DNA of 64,000 nucleotides, taken from assembly GCF_048007035.1 (NCBI RefSeq), contig NZ_CP180355.1, positions 2,480,001-2,544,000 on the forward strand. Direction: 5' to 3'. The position numbers and the translations under genes were made by a program. The DNA is from Imperialibacter sp963977595. Its GTDB lineage: Bacteria; Bacteroidota; Bacteroidia; Cytophagales; Cyclobacteriaceae. Numbering within the stretch: the stretch's first letter is position 1; each line of letters starts with the position of its first letter. The notes beneath the pieces are model-generated. The model saw only the letters and a list, made by a program, of their open reading frames with translations, was not told the DNA's origin and did not search any database. Shown piece by piece: positions 1 to 7,293 of this stretch.

Positions 1-2181
1 AAGACTCAATTTGTTGTCTCCGATATATTTTTTCCAGGTGACCACCAAGTCAACTCCCTTAGTTTTGGTATCAATGCCGTTGACAAAAAACTGCGCTGAC
101 ACCACATTGAGATTGAGCTGACTGGCATCAAAATAGTCTGTCAGCACGATGCGGTTGTCCACATTGATAAAGTACCCATCTATTGTGGCGCTAAATTCGC
201 CCTTATTGTAAGTCAGCCCCACAGATTTGTTGACGGCTGTCTCTTGCTTAAGCGGTTGAATGCCAAATCCCCTGGTAACCGGACTGTTGTTGGGCGAAAG
301 CAGTACCTCCTCGGCAGTACCTCCTACAAAGTTTGTAAATCGCAGGTTATAGTAAACCTGGGCAAGCGACGGTGCCCTGAAGCCTGTCGAAATGGAGCCC
401 CGAACCGCCAATCCCTCAGTCACCTTGTATCTGATAGCACCCTTAAAGTTGGTGGTATTGCCGAAATCACTATAATGTTCAAATCGAACTGCGCCACTTA
501 TCAGCAAGTTATCGGAAAGGTTGAGCTCCCCGTCTCCATAAACACCGAGGTTAGACCGGTTTTTGTCGACCTCATTGGCTAAACTATAACCCGGAAAACC
601 TTGTGAACCACCCGGTCTTTCCTCACCGGTAATTGGATCAACTGGTATCACCTGAGAAGGGCTGCTTACAACCTGACCATTTTCATCATAAGTGGCATAT
701 GACCCTTCTTCTCCGGCAAAAATGATGAAGTTTTCAGTTCGATATTCCATTCCAAATGCCAGGTTGGCGCCGGCCATCACCTCTTTATAATATTTGGAAA
801 AATCAAGGCCTGTGGTGTTTTGTGCAATGCTGTGCCCTCCTGCGTCAAACTCAGTGGGAGAGGCCTCTTCAAGCGAAGCGTTTACGGTGTTCTTAATGTT
901 GTAATGAAAGAAGTTCTTCCCGTATGTGTTATTAAAATCCATACGCCAGCCATTTGCCATCTTGTGCCTGATGCCAGCCGATGCAGAAACATCGGTGATA
1001 ATGGAAGTGATACGGGGCGTAAATCCATCGGGATAAATACTAATGACGTTTCGTGCCGTTTCGTTGTCTCTGGTGAAGGCATAAGCGTCGGTTGACCGGT
1101 AGTTTCTGCCACCAAAAGCATAAAATTCGGTGTTGTCTCCGATAGGCACGGCGGAGTTGATAATAAAGTTAAAGCCATTCAGGCCAGCCTCTCCAAACCC
1201 TTCACGAAAAGAGGCTCCGGGACGCAGCGTTCTGTCTTTTGATATCACCTGCGTAGTAATGTTGGCAAAGCCACCTTTTTCGCCCAGGGGTACACCATAA
1301 TTGGCATCAAACTTCACCGTGTTGCCATCGAAGCTTTTGTCCGAGTCGTACAATCTGTTCTTGCCGTTTGCGTTCGGCACCGTAGCATCAAAATCATCCG
1401 CATTCTGGGTAGTGTAAGCGCCATAAGTGAGGCTGCCCGTAAGTCCGTCAGTTTGATCCTTTAATACAATATTGATGACTCCCGCAATGGCATCTGAACC
1501 ATACTGCGCTGAGGCGCCGTCACGCAGTACTTCAATTCGTTTGATTGCCGCTACCGGAATACTGTTCATATCGGTGCCTGTATTGCCCCGCCCTCTTGTT
1601 CCAAACACATTGATCAGTGACGACTGATGGCGCCGTTTTCCATTGATCAACACCAGGGTTTGGTCTGGCCCCATGCCTCGGAGTGACGCTGGGTCGATAT
1701 GATCGGCTCCGTCGGAACCAGATTGCTTCGAAGCATTGAAGGAGGGAGCTGCGTACTGCAAAATTTGGTTGATCTCTATCTGGCCGTTTCTGGTAGGAAT
1801 ATCTGCTATATCAATCACGTCGATGGCTACCGGCGACTCAAAGGAGGATCTGTTGTAGCTGCGAGATCCTACCACCTGTATTTCTCCCAGCGTAATGCCT
1901 TCGGCAAGGGTGATATTTATCTCTGCCTGACCTGTAAACGGAACCTGCTGCGTTTTATAGCCTATGTAACTGAATACCAACACCGCATTTGGGTTGGCGA
2001 TACTAAGCTTAAAGGCACCTTCAACGTCGGTAATTGTTCCGTTGGTGGTTCCTTGCTCCACAATCGTTGCCCCAATAAGCGGACTGCCTTCAATGTCAGA
2101 AATTTTTCCGCTAATGCTGGTTTGAGCTTCCACTTGCGCATATAGGGCTATGCACAGGAGAAAGAGTAAAGATTTTTTCAT
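1..2181 (-). CDS. TonB-dependent outer-membrane receptor (3' end cut by window)
   Basis: 727 codons are visible and the C-terminal barrel strands lie outside the window. The protein starts with a signal peptide (MKKSLLFLLCIALYAQVEAQ), then a carboxypeptidase-regulatory-like beta-sandwich (ISGKISDIEGSPLIGATI, about residues 23-105). A plug domain follows (about 115-235) with the usual RGMGPDQTLVLINGKRR and RIEVLRDGASAQYGSDAIAGVINI stretches, then the start of a 22-strand barrel. Such receptors import siderophores, cobalamin, oligosaccharides or peptides using TonB-ExbBD energy. No SusD partner is visible on the side inside the window, so the substrate is unknown. The start ATG at 2181 is the only one giving a signal peptide. 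The TonB box and substrate class cannot be assigned. Confidence 0.95.
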   Translation of the reverse strand, partial: MKKSLLFLLCIALYAQVEAQTSISGKISDIEGSPLIGATIVEQGTTNGTITDVEGAFKLSIANPNAVLVFSYIGYKTQQVPFTGQAEINITLAEGITLGEIQVVGSRSYNRSSFESPVAIDVIDIADIPTRNGQIEINQILQYAAPSFNASKQSGSDGADHIDPASLRGMGPDQTLVLINGKRRHQSSLINVFGTRGRGNTGTDMNSIPVAAIKRIEVLRDGASAQYGSDAIAGVINIVLKDQTDGLTGSLTYGAYTTQNADDFDATVPNANGKNRLYDSDKSFDGNTVKFDANYGVPLGEKGGFANITTQVISKDRTLRPGASFREGFGEAGLNGFNFIINSAVPIGDNTEFYAFGGRNYRSTDAYAFTRDNETARNVISIYPDGFTPRITSIITDVSASAGIRHKMANGWRMDFNNTYGKNFFHYNIKNTVNASLEEASPTEFDAGGHSIAQNTTGLDFSKYYKEVMAGANLAFGMEYRTENFIIFAGEEGSYATYDENGQVVSSPSQVIPVDPITGEERPGGSQGFPGYSLANEVDKNRSNLGVYGDGELNLSDNLLISGAVRFEHYSDFGNTTNFKGAIRYKVTEGLAVRGSISTGFRAPSLAQVYYNLRFTNFVGGTAEEVLLSPNNSPVTRGFGIQPLKQETAVNKSVGLTYNKGEFSATIDGYFINVDNRIVLTDYFDASQLNLNVVSAQFFVNGIDTKTKGVDLVVTWKKYIGDNKLSL

Positions 2182-2358
2182 TTTTGGGTTGTTTTGATAT
2201 AGCTAATTGATAGTAATACAATCTCCCTGGAACGACTGTTTCAGGGGTCAAAAAAAAGCGCTTTAGGTAAATGTAGCTTTTCGATTTGATATTATTACCG
2301 GGATAGGCGGGGATAATTATCCGGCATAAAGGTCGGCACCACTACAAATTTTCGAAAA

Positions 2359-2386
2359 AAAAGACCCAGCTGCTGCCGGGTCTTTT
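2359..2386 (-). terminator. Rho-independent terminator of the M1 peptidase transcript
   Basis: The arms AAAAGACCC (2359-2367) and GGGTCTTTT (2378-2386) enclose a 10-nt loop. Read on the minus strand the hairpin runs into eight U residues (2355-2362). It lies 27 bp beyond the stop of the M1 aminopeptidase gene and upstream of the TonB receptor gene, so it separates the two transcripts. Confidence 0.85.
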
Positions 2387-2413
2387 CCTTCATTTTTCTA
2401 CTTGGGCCTGCTG

Positions 2414-4633
2414 TCAGTTCTTCTTTTCCTTGAACTGATCAAAGCGGGTTTTCACATCCTGGCGAGGGAACACATTATTGTCCAGCTCCACATCGGCTGT
2501 TTCTTTGTCCGGGTCAAGCTGAATATTCACCACTTCCTTGTTTTTGGCAAACACCTTTGTCACCTCGTGCTCATTGTGTCTCCAGATTTCGGCAGGGATA
2601 TACTCCTTTTCTTTGGTGCCGTCGGCGTAAGTCCATTCAATAATAACGGGAGTTACAAGGCCGCCAGCATTTTTCAGGGTCAGTTCATAAAAATTGGTGT
2701 TGATATGCTTTTGCTTGATCGCCTCATCATCCACTTTGTTCATAAACTCTCTGTAAGAGTCGTCGGAAGTCCCGCTGAACACGAAAGTCTCAGCAGCTTC
2801 CTGGAAATTAGTAGCTGGTGCTTTCTTGCCATCGGCTCCCATTACCTCGCCTGAAGCCGTTACCTGGTTTTCGAAGCCTTTTTCGTTGGTGGCCATTTTG
2901 TACCACTTCACATTATCAACGGCCACGTCCACATGGTCAGTTGTGTAGAACCAGCCTCGCCAGAACCAGTCGAGGTCCATGGCCGAAGCGTCTTCCATCG
3001 TACGGAAAAAGTCAGCTGGTGAAGGGTGTTTGAATGCCCAGCGGTCGGCGTATTCCTTGAAAGCATAGTCGAAAAGCTCCGGGCCCATAATGGTTTCCCG
3101 CAGTACGCTCAGTGCTGCAGCAGGCTTTGCATAAGCATTATTGCCAAACTGAAGGATTTGCTCCGAGTTGGTCATGATCGGCCGAATGCCTTCCTTGTCT
3201 CCTTTCATATAGTCAACAATGCAGGAGGCGCATCCACGGCGGATAGGCATGTCGGGGTAGTGCTCCTTTTGTGTATGCGACTGGACGAACGTGTTAAGGC
3301 CCTCATCCATCCATGTCCACTGACGTTCGTCGGAGTTGATGATCATTGGGAAAAAGTTGTGCCCTACCTCGTGCACAATCACGCCGATCATTCCCCACTT
3401 TTTCTGGTCTGTGTACTTCCCATCAGGATCAGGACGCCCAAAATTGAAACAGATCATCGGGTATTCCATGCCGATAGAGGCTGCATGAACCGAAATTGCT
3501 TTGGGATAAGGATAGTCGATGGTATGCTTAGAATAAGTGATCAACGTGTTGGCTACCGCTCTTGTCGATTCTTTTTCCCACAGCGGGTTGCCTTCCTTGG
3601 GGTAGTAGCTCATGGCAAGTGGCGTTTTTCCGTTGATATCAACCGCCATGGCATCCCAAATAAATTTTCTGGAAGTAGCAAAGGCTACGTCACGCACATT
3701 TTCAGCTTTGAATGTCCAGGTTTTCTTTTCCTTCGACTTTGTCTTCTCAGCCTTTTCTGCTTCCTTCTGAGTAACAATAATCACCGGCTTGTCGAAAGTC
3801 GTTTTTGCCTTTTCGAAGCGCTGAAGTTGCTCTGGTGTCAGCACCTGAGAGGCATTTTGCAGCGTACCCGTTGCACCCAGAATATGATCGGCAGGCACAG
3901 TTACACTAAAAGTAAAGTCGCCGAAAGGCAGCGTAAACTCACCTCTGCCTAAAAACTGCTTATTCTGCCAGCCATTCACGTCATCGTATACCGCCATTCT
4001 GGGGTAAAACTGTGCGATGGTATAAACGTAGTTTCCATCCTTCGGAAAGTACTCATAACCTGAACGGGGACCTTCCAGCATACGGTCATTGATATTGTAG
4101 GACCAGGCGATTTTGAACGAAACCTTTCCTCCCGGCTCCAGGGCTTTGGGCAAATCCACCCTCATCATGGTTTGGTTGATGGTGTATTTGAGCCCCTTGT
4201 CCGACATGTCTTTTACATAGGCAATCTTGAAGCCCCCATCGTAGTCAGCATCATTGATCATCGTCTGCAATGCTTTCCCTGAAACAGAATCAGACATTGC
4301 CGTGGTAGTAACCAGGGGAGTGTTGGACGACTTGGCCCTCATGTTCTGATCCAACTGCACCCACAGATATGATAGGCGGTCAGGGGACAAATTATGATAG
4401 GTGATGGTTTCGGTGCCGGTAATGCTCTGATTGTTGTCGTTCAGTTCGACTGAAATATCGTAGTCCGCTTTTTGTTGCCAGTAGTCTCTTCCGGGTGCGC
4501 CGGAAGCTGTACGGTAGCTATTGGGAGTGGGCAGCATTGTGCCAAGCTGCTCAAATTTCTGGCCCCATTCTCCCTGGGCTTTTACTAAATAACTTGTGCA
4601 AAGGGTCAATGCTACAATGAGTAGTTTCTTCAT
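2414..4633 (-). CDS. M1-family (gluzincin) aminopeptidase, secreted
   Basis: 739 aa. A signal peptide starts at the ATG at 4633 (MKKLLIVALTLCTSYLVKAQ). A longer reading frame reaches 4654 but would add seven residues ahead of the signal and overlap the upstream gene, so 4633 is preferred. The zinc site is H421-E-V-G-H425 followed, after 18 residues, by E444 in WMDEGLN, the HExxH-x18-E pattern of M1 peptidases. An N-terminal beta-rich domain (about 40-250) and a catalytic thermolysin-like domain follow the M1 plan. Unlike classic aminopeptidase N, a GAMEN motif is replaced by GMEYP at the expected place (in SIGMEYPMICF). A Lys/Glu-rich insertion (around residues 287-305) precedes the catalytic domain. 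It probably cleaves peptides in the periplasm. It lies directly downstream of the HupE-like gene and likely shares its transcript. Confidence 0.95.
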   Translation of the reverse strand: MKKLLIVALTLCTSYLVKAQGEWGQKFEQLGTMLPTPNSYRTASGAPGRDYWQQKADYDISVELNDNNQSITGTETITYHNLSPDRLSYLWVQLDQNMRAKSSNTPLVTTTAMSDSVSGKALQTMINDADYDGGFKIAYVKDMSDKGLKYTINQTMMRVDLPKALEPGGKVSFKIAWSYNINDRMLEGPRSGYEYFPKDGNYVYTIAQFYPRMAVYDDVNGWQNKQFLGRGEFTLPFGDFTFSVTVPADHILGATGTLQNASQVLTPEQLQRFEKAKTTFDKPVIIVTQKEAEKAEKTKSKEKKTWTFKAENVRDVAFATSRKFIWDAMAVDINGKTPLAMSYYPKEGNPLWEKESTRAVANTLITYSKHTIDYPYPKAISVHAASIGMEYPMICFNFGRPDPDGKYTDQKKWGMIGVIVHEVGHNFFPMIINSDERQWTWMDEGLNTFVQSHTQKEHYPDMPIRRGCASCIVDYMKGDKEGIRPIMTNSEQILQFGNNAYAKPAAALSVLRETIMGPELFDYAFKEYADRWAFKHPSPADFFRTMEDASAMDLDWFWRGWFYTTDHVDVAVDNVKWYKMATNEKGFENQVTASGEVMGADGKKAPATNFQEAAETFVFSGTSDDSYREFMNKVDDEAIKQKHINTNFYELTLKNAGGLVTPVIIEWTYADGTKEKEYIPAEIWRHNEHEVTKVFAKNKEVVNIQLDPDKETADVELDNNVFPRQDVKTRFDQFKEKKN

Positions 4634-4647
4634 ATCAATTTCACTTT

Positions 4648-5232
4648 TTACCAAAATTTACTTTCTATAATCATTGTTAGTGATATGCCCGCCACAGCCG
4701 ACGAAATCACCAATATCCAGTCTCTTTTCTTTACACTTCCCGCAGACATAAAAAGGAATGCTGCCACCATCACTGCCAAAATGATCACAATCTGACCCAC
4801 CTCAAGGCCCAAATTGAAGGCGAGAAGCTGTGTGACAATGGATTCGTCTTTGCCCAGCAGGCTTTTTAGGTAGTTAGAAAAGCCCATGCCGTGAATGAGT
4901 CCGAAAAATGCCGCAAACCAATAGTTGAGCTTCACACTTTTGTTGCTCACTTCAGCGTCTTTTTTGTAAATATTGGCCGCCGCCGTTACAAATATTGTAA
5001 TCGGAATGAGAAACTCCACAAGCCCTGAATCTACCTTGATAATGTCCAGCGTAGAAAGCGCCAGTGTTAACGAATGACCCAAAGTGAAAGCGGTCACTAA
5101 AACAAGGACGTTTTTCCACTGTTGGGCCGAATAAATGGCACACAGGGCAATAACAAACAGTATGTGGTCGTAACCATTGACATCAAGAATGTGTTCCAAT
5201 CCTAATCCAAAAAAGAGGCTAAACTCCGACAT
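4648..5232 (-). CDS. HupE/UreJ-family membrane protein
   Basis: 194 aa from the ATG at 5232 (MSEFSLFFGLG); an in-frame start at 5256 would add eight polar residues. About six hydrophobic segments are visible. The first holds GLEHILDVNGYDHILFV and the next AFTLGHSLTLALSTL, the histidine-bearing signatures of HupE/UreJ proteins. Members near hydrogenase or urease genes are thought to move nickel, but no such genes are here. In this branch the gene sits with an M1 peptidase gene downstream and a divergent DUF6702 gene upstream, so the transported ion and role are open. A conserved LIHGMGFSN motif near residue 105 is also typical of this subgroup. Confidence 0.85.
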   Translation of the reverse strand: MSEFSLFFGLGLEHILDVNGYDHILFVIALCAIYSAQQWKNVLVLVTAFTLGHSLTLALSTLDIIKVDSGLVEFLIPITIFVTAAANIYKKDAEVSNKSVKLNYWFAAFFGLIHGMGFSNYLKSLLGKDESIVTQLLAFNLGLEVGQIVIILAVMVAAFLFMSAGSVKKRDWILVISSAVAGISLTMIIESKFW

Positions 5233-5310
5233 AGTTTTCTTAAGTTGCTGCCACAAAAAAGGTTGTAAGTATACATCTTAAATTTTGTACTTGCAGTAAA
5301 TGTTGTTTCT

Positions 5311-5799
5311 ATGGCAATGATTGTGCATATCCTCCTCATATTCGTTACGTGGCTGGCTCACCCTTTTCACGTAAGTGTATGTGATGTGGAATTCAATGAC
5401 AAAACTAAGTCTCTGGAGATTTCCCAGCGCATTTTTCTTGATGACCTGGAAGAAGCTTTGAGAAAGAAAAGTGGCTGGACGACGCTGGACGTTGTTAACC
5501 CTTCAGACAAGAAGCGATTTGATGCGCTTATGAAAGAGTTTGTGATAGAAAATCTTTCAATAGAAATAAATAATAACCCCGTAAAGCTGTCCTATCTCGG
5601 CCATGAGCTGGAATCGGATGCTATCTGGTGCTACCTCGAAGTGACCGGCGTGAACAATTTGACAACGATAGGGGTTGCAAATAGTGTGCTCATTGACACT
5701 TTTCCCGATCAGGTCAACTTGATCCACGTCAAAAAAGAAGGGAAAATACGATCGCTAAAATTATACAGGGATAACGCAAAGGGTAGTATCAGCTACTAG
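5311..5799 (+). CDS. DUF6702-family exported protein
   Basis: 162 aa. A hydrophobic N-terminus (MAMIVHILLIFVTWLA) is followed by HPFHVSVCDVEFN, the conserved opening of DUF6702 proteins, and later by an IFLDDLEEALR motif. The rest is predicted mixed alpha/beta with no catalytic signature that I recognise. It is transcribed divergently from the HupE/M1 pair with only 78 bp between the two start codons, suggesting a shared control region. Function is unknown; co-occurrence with HupE-like proteins suggests a joint envelope role, which is inference. Confidence 0.8.
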   Translation: MAMIVHILLIFVTWLAHPFHVSVCDVEFNDKTKSLEISQRIFLDDLEEALRKKSGWTTLDVVNPSDKKRFDALMKEFVIENLSIEINNNPVKLSYLGHELESDAIWCYLEVTGVNNLTTIGVANSVLIDTFPDQVNLIHVKKEGKIRSLKLYRDNAKGSISY

Positions 5800-5840
5800 T
5801 TCTCCCGCTATTCTGAATTAATTATCACGTAAATTCTATT

Positions 5841-6659
5841 ATGGACAAATTGGATCAATACCAGGAAGGACTCATTCAACTATTATTTGACTACGCTCCC
5901 AAACTTGTGGCTGCCATCGTCATTCTTATCATTGGCTTTTATCTCATAGGCTTTTTCACCAGGTCTCTAAAAAAACTGATGAAGAAAAGGGACGTCGATC
6001 CAACTCTCATTCCTTTCCTCTCCAATATTTTTAATGTCGTCCTCAAGGCCATGGTGCTCATTTCGGTGGCTTCCATGGTGGGTATTCAAACGACTAGCTT
6101 CGTGGCCGTTATAGGCGCCGCAGGTTTGGCAATTGGCCTGGCCATGCAGGGCAGCCTTTCCAACTTTGCCGGTGGTGTTTTGATCATTATGTTTCGGCCT
6201 TACAGGGTTGGCGATTTTATCGAGACCAACGGGCAGGCGGGCACTGTCAACGCCATCCAAATCCTGTACACCGTGCTCAAGTCGCCTGACAACAAAACAA
6301 TTGTTATTCCCAACAGTGCCGTAATGGGAGGCACCATTACCAATTATTCAGTGGAAGACAATAGAAGGCTTGACCTCGTTTTCGGCGTGAGCTATTCAGA
6401 TGACATCAAAAAGGTAAAAGAATTGCTTACTCAAATGGCGATGGATGATGAAAGAGTAATCAAAGATCCGGCACCGTTTATTGCCATTAAAGAAATGGCC
6501 GACAGCTCTGTAAACTTCCTTTTCAGGGTATGGGTGAAGAAAGAGGACTACTGGCCAATGACATTTGATATGCAGGAACGGGTGAAAAGCACGTTCGACA
6601 AAGAAGGTATTTCTATTCCGTTTCCTCAGAGGGACGTTCACCTTTTTCAGCAGAAATAA
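5841..6659 (+). CDS. Small-conductance mechanosensitive channel, MscS family
   Basis: 272 aa, close to E. coli MscS (286 aa). Three N-terminal membrane helices lie at about residues 15-40, 62-85 and 88-118. The third is the Gly/Ala-rich pore helix (AVIGAAGLAIGLAMQGSLSN) leading into FAGGVLII. The beta-domain follows (FRPYRVGDFIE, then IVIPNSAVMGGTITNYS), and the C-terminal alpha/beta vestibule domain runs to residue 272. The family opens under membrane tension to release solutes on osmotic downshock. It follows the DUF6702 gene by 41 bp and may be co-transcribed. Its 3' end overlaps the convergent 2'-5' RNA ligase gene by 47 bp. Confidence 0.95.
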   Translation: MDKLDQYQEGLIQLLFDYAPKLVAAIVILIIGFYLIGFFTRSLKKLMKKRDVDPTLIPFLSNIFNVVLKAMVLISVASMVGIQTTSFVAVIGAAGLAIGLAMQGSLSNFAGGVLIIMFRPYRVGDFIETNGQAGTVNAIQILYTVLKSPDNKTIVIPNSAVMGGTITNYSVEDNRRLDLVFGVSYSDDIKKVKELLTQMAMDDERVIKDPAPFIAIKEMADSSVNFLFRVWVKKEDYWPMTFDMQERVKSTFDKEGISIPFPQRDVHLFQQK

Positions 6660-7224
6660 AGTTGCCAAAGGGTAGCTCCTGGAAAATATCCCAGGTGCTG
6701 CCATTGTGCTTAAGCAAACAAATATTATCAACAAGAAATGAAGCCTTTAATGGCTTGTTTTCAAATTCCTGCCAAGCCTCGTGAAAGCGAGGCTTTTTTA
6801 AATCCCTAAAAGCGAGTGTAATGTGCGGGTGAAAACCTCTGCCCTGATAGTCGGCATTGAACAAATTGAGCGATAAGCGCATAGCTCGGGCCACTGTTTT
6901 CTGTAAGTCGTGTAATTGAGGCGATTCAACCGGCTCAGCATAGATTACCCTCGGAGGAAAAGCGGCGAATCTCTTCAATGCCACCTCGAACGGGGTCAGC
7001 AGCAAACAGCTTTCTTCCAGCGCACTAAGAAGCTTTTTCTCCTTGCTCTCCCGCCATTTAAAGGGCATGTGCAAGGTAATGTGCGGTGGAGAATTGAGTG
7101 ATTTGGAAGAATTATATTTATCCCTGAAGTACTCTTTCAGTTGGTGAAGTTCCCCTCTCAACGGCTCAGGCGGAACTACTGCCACAAAGTACAATTTCTC
7201 ATCCCGAAGTAGGTTTTTTACCAT
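6613..7224 (-). CDS. 2'-5' RNA ligase / cyclic phosphodiesterase-like (2H superfamily) protein
   Basis: 203 aa from the ATG at 7224 (MVKNLLRDEKLYFVAVVPP); a start at 7272 is open but adds a non-conserved tail. Two HxT motifs define the 2H phosphoesterase fold: PPHITLHMPF (about residue 44) and HPHITLAFRD (about residue 130). Family members cleave or form 2',5'- or 2',3'-cyclic phosphates in RNA; the substrate here is unknown. The protein lacks a signal peptide, so it is cytoplasmic. Its final 47 bp are antisense to the end of the MscS gene. The divergent protease gene begins 69 bp from its start codon. Confidence 0.88.
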   Translation of the reverse strand: MVKNLLRDEKLYFVAVVPPEPLRGELHQLKEYFRDKYNSSKSLNSPPHITLHMPFKWRESKEKKLLSALEESCLLLTPFEVALKRFAAFPPRVIYAEPVESPQLHDLQKTVARAMRLSLNLFNADYQGRGFHPHITLAFRDLKKPRFHEAWQEFENKPLKASFLVDNICLLKHNGSTWDIFQELPFGNFISAEKGERPSEETE

Positions 7225-7293
7225 TAAGCACTTAATAATTACTGAATTAGAGATTAAGCTATATTTTAGCAAATCTTTCGAAAACCATTCATT

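Noticed and set aside
3026..3952. 308-codon plus-strand frame
   Set aside because: Lies wholly inside the M1 peptidase gene on the other strand and shows no domain.
5256..5311. Bacteroidota promoter (TTG plus TAnnTTTG) for the DUF6702 gene
   Set aside because: A TAAATTTTG stretch at 5279-5287 is close, but the spacing to any upstream TTG is wrong.
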